Assembly: GCA_000156115.1 (NCBI GenBank)
Contig: DS995276.1
Coordinates: 1,632,679 to 1,696,678 of the forward strand
Direction of reading: 5' to 3'
Length of the DNA: 64,000 nt
Source of the DNA: Rhodobacteraceae bacterium HTCC2083
GTDB taxonomy: Bacteria > Pseudomonadota > Alphaproteobacteria > Rhodobacterales > Rhodobacteraceae
The position numbers were made by a program, and so were the translations under genes. Below, piece after piece: positions 27,442 through 36,006 of the stretch (its first letter is position 1; every line of letters starts with the position of its first letter). Under the pieces are notes generated by a model, which searched no databases, was not told where the DNA came from, and worked only from the letters and a program-made list of their open reading frames with translations.

Positions 27442-27843
27442 TTACGCGCGGCCAATCGAGGTGCGCAGAATGTTGAGCGAAGAGCGATAGATCGCCAGTG
27501 CGCGATCATGCTGCCGTTTGGCATTGACAGAACGGAGGATTTCATCCTCAATCGCGACGGAGTTACCATTTGGGTCACTCTGCGCTGTTTCATCGACGCT
27601 AACTTGGGCCGTTTGAATGCCATTTTGTTCGGGCAAGTTTCCATTAAGATGTCGCTCGCGTGTCGCACGTTGCGACGCGGTGTGAGCGTCGGTCGCGATT
27701 AACTCTCTAAACGGTGTCAGCGTTTTGGCTTTGAAATCGGGGGTGTCCGCATTTGCCATGTTTTGCGCCGCCACAACTTGCAAGCGGCCTGCGTGACTTG
27801 CCATGCCATGGGCCATCTGAAAAATTTTCAGTTTTTGAAACAT
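27442..27843 (-). CDS. flgB: Flagellar rod protein FlgB
   Basis: Proximal rod subunit of 133 residues, with AAQNMANADTPDFKAKTL at the N-terminus. ATG 27843 (MFQKLKIFQ), behind GAGGA, is preferred over the in-frame start at 27885. First gene of flgB-flgC-fliE-fliQ-flgF-flgG-flgA-flgH-fliL; the 95 bases to fliI on the other strand must hold both promoters, but I saw no clear sigma-54 or sigma-28 site. Confidence 0.93.
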   Translation of the reverse strand: MFQKLKIFQMAHGMASHAGRLQVVAAQNMANADTPDFKAKTLTPFRELIATDAHTASQRATRERHLNGNLPEQNGIQTAQVSVDETAQSDPNGNSVAIEDEILRSVNAKRQHDRALAIYRSSLNILRTSIGRA

Positions 27844-27938
27844 AAATCCTCGGTTCCTTCGAAAAATCTTGTTCTCTTCAATCAAGGCTTAACCCTGATT
27901 CCTTTAAAAAAAGTTTCATCGCATTTGAGGAGATTTTG

Positions 27939-29282
27939 ATGACAACGATTGGATTGGAAGGGTTGCTACAAGATATGCGCCACATTCAGGCGACGCATAC
28001 GTATGGGACAGTGACGCATGTTGGCGCGGGCTTGATAGAGCTTGACGGCCTTGGCCAAAATGCGCGCTTGGGAGATCAGGTAAATCTATCTAGTCGTATG
28101 GGTGATGCCATGGGTGGCGAGGTGATAAGCCTCTCAAAAGATGTAACAATCATTCAACCCGACGCACCTTTGACTGGTGTTTCTCTTGGGGATGAAGCGT
28201 TGCTTGATGGGCCGTTTCAGATTTCGCCAAGCGATGCTTGGATTGGCCGTATTGTGGATGCCAATGGCGGGCCGATGGATGGGCGATTCTTACCGCGCGG
28301 GGAAACCCCGCGTTCTATCTTGGGAGCGCCCCCGAATCCTGCGCAACGTCGCGCCCTTGGGCGGCGGCTTGAAACGTCGATGTCAGTGTTCAACACGCTC
28401 TTGCCGATCGTCAGGGGCCAGCGGCTGGGTTTGTTTTCTGGTTTTGGTGTCGGCAAATCAAGCCTACTTGCGCATTTCGCCTCACATATGGAAGCGGATG
28501 TTATCGTCATCGCGCTGATTGGTGAACGTGGTCGCGAGTTACGCCATTTTGTGGAAACCACGCTTGGCAAAAAGGGCATGGCGCGATCGGTTATTGTCGC
28601 TGCAACCTCTGATCAAAATCCGCTTTTGCGTCGCCGCTGCGCATTGACTGCGATGAGCGTGGCAGAACATTTCCGAGATCAGGGAAAACATGTCTTGTTT
28701 CTCGCCAATTCGATCACGCGTCTGGCGGAAGCGCATCGTGAAATTGCAGTAGCAGCGGGCGAAGCCCCCGCGCTGCGCGGCTTTCCTGCCTCCACATCGC
28801 ATCTCATTATGTCGCTGTGTGAACGCGCAGGGCCCGGCTTAGATGGCGGTGGTGATATAACTGCCTTGTTCTCGGTTCTGGTCGCGGCGTCGGACATGGA
28901 TGAACCCATAGCGGATATAATGCGCGGTGTTCTGGACGGGCATGTGGTTCTGGATCGCACAATTGCGGAACGCGGGCGATACCCCGCGATCGATGCGGTG
29001 CGATCTGTGTCGCGTAGCTTGCCTGAAGCCGCCAATGAAAAAGAGAATGAGTTGATCGCCACTGCGCGTCGGCTTTTGGGGGCGTATGATGAGAACGCGC
29101 TGATGATCCGGGCGGGACTTTATAATGCCGGCAGCGATCCTTTGCTCGATATTGCGATAAAAGCCTACTCCGAACTCGACAATTTCATTGCGACTTTAGA
29201 ACGGCTGAATACAGACAATAGTTTTCAGCGTTTGGAACTCATCTTAAGAAAAGCAGGCGCACATGAGCTTGCGAACCTTTAA
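27939..29282 (+). CDS. fliI: Flagellar export ATPase FliI, Walker B Asp replaced
   Basis: F1-like ATPase of the flagellar type III export apparatus, 447 residues. The P-loop GFGVGKSSLL is intact, as is GERGRELRHFVE. In the Walker B region, where FliI proteins read DSxTR, this one reads ANSITR: Asn257 stands where the Mg-coordinating Asp is expected (codon AAT 28707-28709). The rest of the block, RLAEAHREIAVAAGE and GFPASTSHLI, is normal. ATG 27939 follows a GAGGA ribosome site. Single gene, divergent from flgB. Confidence 0.93.
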   Translation: MTTIGLEGLLQDMRHIQATHTYGTVTHVGAGLIELDGLGQNARLGDQVNLSSRMGDAMGGEVISLSKDVTIIQPDAPLTGVSLGDEALLDGPFQISPSDAWIGRIVDANGGPMDGRFLPRGETPRSILGAPPNPAQRRALGRRLETSMSVFNTLLPIVRGQRLGLFSGFGVGKSSLLAHFASHMEADVIVIALIGERGRELRHFVETTLGKKGMARSVIVAATSDQNPLLRRRCALTAMSVAEHFRDQGKHVLFLANSITRLAEAHREIAVAAGEAPALRGFPASTSHLIMSLCERAGPGLDGGGDITALFSVLVAASDMDEPIADIMRGVLDGHVVLDRTIAERGRYPAIDAVRSVSRSLPEAANEKENELIATARRLLGAYDENALMIRAGLYNAGSDPLLDIAIKAYSELDNFIATLERLNTDNSFQRLELILRKAGAHELANL

Positions 29283-29345
29283 TTCCCTAGCATAAGCGAG
29301 CAAGCCAACTATATTCAGCTCAGACGCGCGCAGGAGTGTAGGGCA

Positions 29346-32323
29346 ATGTTTTCAAGTTTGATCGGGAAAGCGACGGCCTTTGTTGTGGCTTTTGCCATGA
29401 CAAGTGCTGCGGCCGGCGCGCAAGAAAAATCCGAACGCGCTTATGTTTTTGGCAACTCTTTGATCCATCATCTGAGCGATACGGATGAAACGACCGTGCC
29501 GCATTGGCTCGCCCTGATGGCGCGAGAGGCAGAGTATGATTTCGCGCTCAGTGGGCAATGGGGTTTCTTGCGTGACTTCATGGAAGGCCTCCCGCCAGAG
29601 CCGAATTGGTCCTTCAAAGAGGTTGATCAATCTTGGAATAGTGAGAGACGCGGATTTAAAGACGCAGGCCTTACAAGCATTTGGATGGTGCCTGCGAATT
29701 TCATTCAATACCAAGCGCCAAGCGCGCCGTTTGATGGGGATAATCCCGACAATCTCTCCCCTGTTGATGCGGCCTCTGCTGTTGTCGCATGGGCGGGTGA
29801 AGCAGATCCGAATGTCGGTGTGTACCTTTACGAGGGCTGGCCTGAAATGGCAGGCGTAACTGGACGTTTTCCCCCAAATGCTGGCGGATTAGCGGAGTAT
29901 CATTCATTTGCAACTGGCGCGTATGCGGCGTGGTACGATGAATTCGCCGCCAATATTTCCGCTGCGGCACCTGACCGTGACGTGTCGCTGATCCCCGTGT
30001 CACGTGTCTTGTCGTCGGTGATGATGGAGACCGCGCTCGCGGAACTGCCTGCGGAAACCTTCTACGTGGATGACGCGCCGCACGGCACGCCCGCCTTGTA
30101 TTTAATGGCAGCAATGGTGGCTTACAACACTATCTACGCTCAACCTTTACCCGAAAGCTTTCGCCCCCCAAACAGCATTGCACCCGAGCTGCGCGCAACC
30201 TTCCCCATGGTGCGCGATGCGATCTGGGAACGCGTTTCCGGGCTTGAAGATGTTGTTTCTATCGCAGCGCCAGGGCATGCGATGGAAACAACATCCACAG
30301 AGGAGATGGCACCAAAAAAGGGTGTGTCGATGACAGTGGCCGCGACTGGCCCTGTCTATTCCGAACTCGTCTCCAAGCCCTCACTTGCGATGGGTTTGAA
30401 CGGCATTGCTGATTGGTCGGTGCAACATCCCTTCCTTGATATGATGAAAACGGCGCGTCCTTGGGTGGGTCATAAAAATGATCAATGGGGCGCTTTCGAT
30501 GCGGACGCGATTGCAACAGGCGGATATTTGGATGAATTCGGCTGGCCCACGCGCTTGCCAGAAGGCGAGCGCGCTGTGGAAACGTTTATTCTCACAGATC
30601 AACCGGAGGGCGCGACGGCGCTCGCAGGGCGATATGTTGTGAGCTATGAAGGCTCGGGTGAAATTGTCGTAGGTGGACGTGCCAAAAACGTGACGCGTGG
30701 CGCTGGCGAAGTCCGTTTCGACTACACTCCAGGCGAAGGATTGGTCGCTCTCGCGATTACCAAAACAGATCCCGAGGATTACATCCGCAACATCAAAGTT
30801 TACCGCGAACAGCATGCGGATCTGGTCGACGCTGGTGTGACATTCAACCCGGCGTGGCTGGCGCGGATTGAAAATCTGCGTTCCTTGCGGTTCATGGATT
30901 GGATGGCCACGAACGGCTCGATTTCAAGCACTTGGAGCGAACGCGCGAACCTAGATGATTACAGTTACGTGCGCCGCGGTGTGCCTGCCGAGGTGATGAT
31001 CGAACTATCCAATTTGGTCGGTGCGGACCCTTGGTTCAATATGCCTCATATGGCCGATGACGACTACATGCGTGCCTTTGCGGAGCTGACCAAAAAGACC
31101 CTGCGCCCTGATCTGCGCGCCTATGTCGAATATTCAAATGAGGTCTGGAACTTCATCTTCCCGCAAGCGGTCTACGCCCAAGAACAAGCAAAAGAACGCT
31201 GGGGGCGCAAAGCTGGCGACGACGCTTGGATGCAATTCTATGGCATGCGATCTGCGCAAATGTCGCAAATCTGGACTGAGGTTTATGGCGATCAAGCACC
31301 AGAACGTTTGGCCGCTGTGATTGGCACACATACGGGATGGCTCGGACTGGAGGAGGCATCATTGAACGCGCCGCTTTGGGTTGAAGAGGATCCAGAAAAT
31401 AACTGGGCCCCTTACGTTTATTTTACGGATTACGCGATCACAGGCTATTTTGGCTATGAAATGGGCAGTGACGAACAAGCGCCTGCTGTTCTGGAATGGA
31501 TCGAAGAAAGTGCGCGACTTGCTGTGAATGATGCGGCGGTGAAAGGGCTGACCGGTGCGGAGCTGGATGCGTATTTGGCAGAGCACAAGTATGACGGTGC
31601 CAATCAACAGGTTGATCGGGCTTTGCGCGACGGGTCTGTGAAAGAGCTGATTGAAGTTATTTTCCCAAAGCAAGCCCAAGTCGCAGATGACTATGGTTTG
31701 CGCCTCGTGATGTATGAAGGTGGCACGCATGTCGCGGTAAGTGGAGAGTGGTCTGCGAATGAGACGCTCATCGATTTCTTCAAGGAATTCAACTATTCGA
31801 CGCGAATGGCAGGGCTTTATTCTGACATTCTGCAGGGTTGGAAAGACGCCAATGGCACGCTGTTTAATGCGTTCGTCGATGTGGCAAAACCCAGCCAATA
31901 TGGCAGTTGGGGGGCTTTGCGGCATTTGCAGGATGACAACCTGCGTTGGGATGCGTTGATGGACTTTAACGCAACGACACCCGCGTGGTGGGAAGAACGC
32001 CCGCCAAGCTCGTTTGAGGGCGGTCGCGTGATCGTCGGCGATAGCGAAGCAAATGACATCAAGGGCACGCGCCAAGCAGATGTTCTCGTCGGTTACGATG
32101 GCGATGATGTGCTGCGTCCTTTGGGGGGTAAGGACAAGCTTCTCGGTGGCGACGGATTTGACGCAGCACTTTTGCCGGGGGGCCGTCGGCCTATCAATTC
32201 TCCAAGATCGAGGGCGGCATTCGCGTGCGCAGCAACTTTGTTGACGTCGAAATGCGCGATGTAGAAATGCTATGGTTCGAGGACGATGAAGATCTCGCGA
32301 TCATGGTCGAGGATCTTGGTTAA
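29346..32323 (+). CDS. Large secreted SGNH/glycosidase-like protein with RTX tail, frameshifted near the end
   Basis: A Sec signal peptide (about residues 1-25, ending AAAGA) is followed by an SGNH-hydrolase-like domain with GNSL (residues 36-39) and the D243-x-x-H246 pair. A middle domain has YVEYSNEVWN (Glu599) and MYEGGTHV (Glu791), reminiscent of the acid/base and nucleophile Glu of clan GH-A glycosidases. The C-terminus has RTX-type calcium repeats (DVLVGYDGDDVLRPLGGKDKLLGGDGFD). As given, the frame ends at 32264 after a nonsense tail. One extra G in the six-G run at 32177-32182 would restore a sensible C-terminus (YQFSKIEGGIRVRSNF, ending MVEDLG) to the stop at 32321-32323. The family's exact activity is unknown. 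Its SGNH part resembles the lipoprotein at 48535. Confidence 0.78.
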
Positions 32324-33534
32324 AGTTTCGCCTCCTCGACGCCTTTGATCAAGGTTTCTGCGCCAAGCGCCGCGCCATAGTTGGCGACAATATGCGCGCG
32401 GCCTGTGTGGCTTAACCTTTGCAACTCGCTTGGATCTTGGCTGAGTTCTAGAATGGTGCGAGCCAGTATGTCGGGTGATTTTGGTTCCACAAGAATAGCC
32501 GTTTCACCGCTTTCAATCATCTCCGTGACCCCGCCCGCATTGGTGCCAATCGTTGGCACGCCGCAACTCATCGCCTCCATATAGGCAACGCCCAAAGGTT
32601 CATGCCAGGACGCGAGGACGAATAAATGAGCTTCGAGGAGCTTGGCTTTCACTGCATCCGCATCAATTGCGCCAAGTAATGTGACCTCGTTCTCAAGTCC
32701 GAGCTCTTTGATGCGCGCCTGCAGAGCAAGACGATATCCGCCCCCGCCTGCATCATCTTCACCGGCAATCTCTAGCTGCACAGCGATGCCCTGCGACTTG
32801 AGCAATTGCACCGCTGCCATAACATCTTGATGCCCTTTTACGATATTCAAACGCGCACAGCTAAAAATGCGTAGCGGTTCGTCAGGTTTTAGCGGTTGAT
32901 AGGGCGTCTGCCTCGAAAGCACGTCCGTATCGACACCCATAGGGCGAATGAAAATTGCCTTAGGGATCGCATCGCCGAGTTCTTCATGGGCCTCCGCTTC
33001 AAGTTTGCGGGTGATGATTGTCGCGAATGCGGCGTCGCGCCATTTCAACGCTTGCCCCACCCCGTAATCTGACATCGGACCGTGCAACGTGATGCTATAT
33101 GTTGGCCCTCCCATTTGCCGTGCCATCGCGGCAATCAGAGCCGCACGCGCGCAGGAATGAACGTGGATGTGATCAAGCTTATGCGCACGCGCGTATTTCA
33201 ACAGCCGCGTTGCAGCGGGCAGGCAAATCAAAATGTCCTTGGCGAAGGCACCGCCATCTCTGCGGATTTGCTTGATAAAGTGAGACCAAGACTGGCGGAT
33301 TGCAGCATTAAACAACGCAAGAGGGTTCTTTGATGCGAGATACGTAGTACGTGCAATAGCATCCTTCGACCAATCATGCGCGATCAATCCGGAAGGCGGG
33401 GGCTGTGTGCTGAGCAAATGAACATCGACGCCGCGTGCTTCCAGCTCCGCGATCTCACGCCAGAAAAAGATGTGCGTTTGACCGGGAAATTGCGGCACTA
33501 AATAACCTAGACGCATGGGCTGATCAGTGCTCAT
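32320..33534 (-). CDS. GT4 family glycosyltransferase
   Basis: Retaining GT-B glycosyltransferase of 404 residues with a Glyco_transf_4-type N-domain and a Glycos_transf_1 C-domain. The E-x7-E donor motif is seen in SWHEPLGVAYMEAMSCGVP. The IFSCARLNIVKGHQD segment is typical. It probably adds a sugar to a lipid-linked repeat unit at the cytoplasmic face. Its stop overlaps the restored stop of the RTX protein (convergent). It is divergent from the glycosyltransferase-flippase-PKS unit. Confidence 0.9.
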   Translation of the reverse strand: MSTDQPMRLGYLVPQFPGQTHIFFWREIAELEARGVDVHLLSTQPPPSGLIAHDWSKDAIARTTYLASKNPLALFNAAIRQSWSHFIKQIRRDGGAFAKDILICLPAATRLLKYARAHKLDHIHVHSCARAALIAAMARQMGGPTYSITLHGPMSDYGVGQALKWRDAAFATIITRKLEAEAHEELGDAIPKAIFIRPMGVDTDVLSRQTPYQPLKPDEPLRIFSCARLNIVKGHQDVMAAVQLLKSQGIAVQLEIAGEDDAGGGGYRLALQARIKELGLENEVTLLGAIDADAVKAKLLEAHLFVLASWHEPLGVAYMEAMSCGVPTIGTNAGGVTEMIESGETAILVEPKSPDILARTILELSQDPSELQRLSHTGRAHIVANYGAALGAETLIKGVEEAKL

Positions 33535-33557
33535 AAGGGATTGCCTCGATAGTCATA

Positions 33558-33567
33558 TTGTTAACAA
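33558..33567. promoter_or_regulatory. Palindrome in the divergent glycan promoter region
   Basis: TTGTTAACAA is a perfect 10-base palindrome in the 156-base region between two divergent glycosyltransferase genes. A related sequence, TTGTTCACAA, lies 46 bases away at 33604-33613. The pair could be an operator for a shared regulator; no regulator gene is in the locus. Confidence 0.35.
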
Positions 33568-33601
33568 ATTGAACCGTTAAGGGTATCAGAGTACGTTAAG
33601 C

Positions 33602-33615
33602 CCTTGTTCACAAGG
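33602..33615. promoter_or_regulatory. Second palindrome in the divergent glycan promoter region
   Basis: CCTTGTTCACAAGG has perfect 5-base arms (CCTTG/CAAGG) around TTCA and repeats the TTGTT-x-ACAA pattern of the site at 33558-33567. It is 76 bases before the downstream glycosyltransferase start. It has no T tract in either direction, so an operator is more likely than a terminator. Confidence 0.35.
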
Positions 33616-33690
33616 CATTGATGCAGGAATGGCATCGAAAATTGTCCATATTTTGACCTGCGGGATGCGGGTCGTTGAAAAGTTAGTGTT

Positions 33691-34533
33691 ATGAAGCCCG
33701 AGCTCAGCCTGATCTTGCCCGCAAATAATGAAGCGGCCCATATGGATGCCTGTCTTAGCGCGGTTCTTGCCTCTGCGCCTTTGCCGGGCAACGGATCGAG
33801 CCAGATCATTGTGATTCCGAACGGATGTACGGACGAGACAGCTGACATTGCGCGTCGATTTGAAAACCCTATGAAAGTAAAGGGTTGGTCACTTGAGGTG
33901 ATCGAGCTTACTGTGGGAAGCAAGCTGGCTGCGTTGAACGCTGGGGATGCGGCTGCGCGCGCGGATGTGTTGGCCTATTTGGATGCGGATGTGATCGTGA
34001 GTGCGGATTTGCTTGCTGAAACAGTGGCGGCGCTGCACGATGAAGCCCCCGCATATGCAAGCGGGCAGGTCAGGTTAACGCTATCTAAAAGCCTGGTGAC
34101 ACGCGCTTATGCGACATTCTATTTACAGACGCCTTTCATGAAGCAAAATGCCCCTGGATGCGGATTTTTCGCAATGAACCGTGCAGGTCGCGCGCGCTGG
34201 GCAGAATGGCCTGCGATCATCTCTGATGATACGTACGCACGGCTGAATTTTGCGCCAGACGAGCGGATCGAGGTGAGCGCATCTTATGAATGGCCGCTTG
34301 TTGAGGGTCTCAAAAACCTTATAAAAGTGCGTCGGCGTCAGAATGCAGGTGTCACTGAACTTGAGGCGAAGTTCCCCGCGTTGACAAAGAATGATGCGAA
34401 GCTGAAATTCACGCTCCTGGCCGTTTTGCAGGCGGTTATGCGCCATCCGATTGGTACGCTGATCTACGGGTTGGTGTCTGTTACAGTAAAACTTAGACCA
34501 GACAAGAATGGCGAATGGAAGCGTGGCAGATGA
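33691..34533 (+). CDS. GT2 family glycosyltransferase
   Basis: Inverting GT-A glycosyltransferase of 280 residues. It opens with SLILPANNEAAHMDACL, has NGCTDETADIA, and the DxD metal site appears in AYLDADVIVS. A C-terminal hydrophobic region (AVMRHPIGTLIYGLVSVTV) may anchor it to the membrane. It is the first gene of the probable operon that runs through the flippase, PKS, NRPS and PPTase genes; its last bases overlap the flippase start (ATGA). Confidence 0.9.
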   Translation: MKPELSLILPANNEAAHMDACLSAVLASAPLPGNGSSQIIVIPNGCTDETADIARRFENPMKVKGWSLEVIELTVGSKLAALNAGDAAARADVLAYLDADVIVSADLLAETVAALHDEAPAYASGQVRLTLSKSLVTRAYATFYLQTPFMKQNAPGCGFFAMNRAGRARWAEWPAIISDDTYARLNFAPDERIEVSASYEWPLVEGLKNLIKVRRRQNAGVTELEAKFPALTKNDAKLKFTLLAVLQAVMRHPIGTLIYGLVSVTVKLRPDKNGEWKRGR

Positions 34534-35906
34534 ATAGGATATCTTCGCTATTTCAAGGGTCTAACCTGCGTGCACGTGCGATACGCAGTTCCGTACTAAC
34601 CGTGGGTGGCTTTGGTGCGTCCCAAGTGATCCGCTTTGCCTCTAACCTTATTTTGACGCGACTTTTGTTCCCTGAAGCCTTCGGGATGATGGCCTTGGTG
34701 ATGGTCTTTATCCAAGGGCTCTACCAGTTTTCCGACGTCGGTGTTGGCCCCGCGATCATGCAGAGCAAACGGGGCGATGATCCGCATTTTCTCAATACTG
34801 CGTGGACAATCCAAGCAGGACGGGGCGTGCTTTTGTGGCTCGCGGCCAGCGTGCTCGCTTATCCGATGGCGCTGATTTACGGCGAAGCGCAGCTGATGCA
34901 ACTTTTGCCTGTCGCAGCGCTCACTTTGGTGATCCAAGGTTTCAATCCCACGCGTTTGATGCTGGCCAACAGGCACCTGCAATTGGGACGCGTCACAAGT
35001 ATTGATATCGTCACACAGCTTTCGGGAATCGTGAGCGCGGTAGTGCTCGCCTATCTTACCCAATCCGTTTGGGCACTGGTTTTCTCTAGTATTATCAGCT
35101 CTTTGGTTCAGCTAGTTTTGTTCAGAATCTACCTAGAAGGCCACCGTGACCGGTTCGAATGGGAACGCCCTGCTGCACATGAGTTGATCAACTTTGGCAA
35201 ATGGATATTCCTCAGCACTTTGGCAGGTTTCCTATTCAATCAAAGCGACAAGATGTTGCTTGGTAAATACCTACCGTTGGATCAATTTGGCGTCTATAAC
35301 ATCGGATTTTTCTTGGCGAGCTTCCCGCTTTTGCTTGGTATCTCCGTTACTCACAAACTGCTTATACCAATCTACCGCGAGCGGCCGCCAAGCGAAAGCG
35401 CGGAGAACTTCGCAGCCCTCAGAAAAATGCGTTTCGTGGTCAGTGGCGGTTTGCTTGCGGGAATTGCGATCCTCGCGCTTGTTGGGATGCCTTTGGTCGA
35501 GCTGCTCTATGATTCTCGCTATTACCAAGCGGGCGCAATTGTAGTGATCATCGCTTGCATGCAAGTGCCGCAGATTATTGTGCTGACCTATGATCAGGCG
35601 GCGCTTGCGGCGGGGGATTCCAAACGCTTTTTTGTGCTGGCTGCAACGCGTGCGATCATCATGCTGTCCGCGTTGTTTATTGCGCTGGAAACCTATGGTC
35701 TTGTGGGTGCTTTGTTCAGTATTGGCCTTGCTATGCTGGTGATTTATCCGGTTGTTGTTTGGCTTGCGCGGCACATGGGTGCGTGGGATCCGCTGCATGA
35801 TATCAGCTTTGCCATTCTTGGCCTTGGGGTCATTATTGTGTCGCTCTGGGTAAACTGGGGGGCGATTGCTGAACTCGCGCAAGTAAGTGCGCGCTACAGC
35901 GGGTAG
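34530..35906 (+). CDS. Wzx-type polysaccharide flippase
   Basis: Polytopic membrane protein (458 residues, about 12-14 hydrophobic segments) of the polysaccharide-transport branch of the MOP superfamily, which flips lipid-linked oligosaccharides across the inner membrane. The N-terminal region VLTVGGFGASQVIRFASNLI and the LTRLLFPEAFGMMALV segment are typical. ATG 34530 overlaps the preceding stop as ATGA; ATG 34515 is also possible. The presence of a flippase, not an ABC exporter, indicates a Wzx/Wzy-type pathway. No Wzy polymerase is in the window. Confidence 0.9.
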   Translation: MNRISSLFQGSNLRARAIRSSVLTVGGFGASQVIRFASNLILTRLLFPEAFGMMALVMVFIQGLYQFSDVGVGPAIMQSKRGDDPHFLNTAWTIQAGRGVLLWLAASVLAYPMALIYGEAQLMQLLPVAALTLVIQGFNPTRLMLANRHLQLGRVTSIDIVTQLSGIVSAVVLAYLTQSVWALVFSSIISSLVQLVLFRIYLEGHRDRFEWERPAAHELINFGKWIFLSTLAGFLFNQSDKMLLGKYLPLDQFGVYNIGFFLASFPLLLGISVTHKLLIPIYRERPPSESAENFAALRKMRFVVSGGLLAGIAILALVGMPLVELLYDSRYYQAGAIVVIIACMQVPQIIVLTYDQAALAAGDSKRFFVLAATRAIIMLSALFIALETYGLVGALFSIGLAMLVIYPVVVWLARHMGAWDPLHDISFAILGLGVIIVSLWVNWGAIAELAQVSARYSG

Positions 35907-36006
35907 CCAGATACCGTAAAGAAGCGTAAGTTTTTCGGGAAAATGCCTCAAAAAATTCGCATTCTAATGTGATAACGGACCTGATTTTTGATGCTTGAGT
36001 GGTGGT

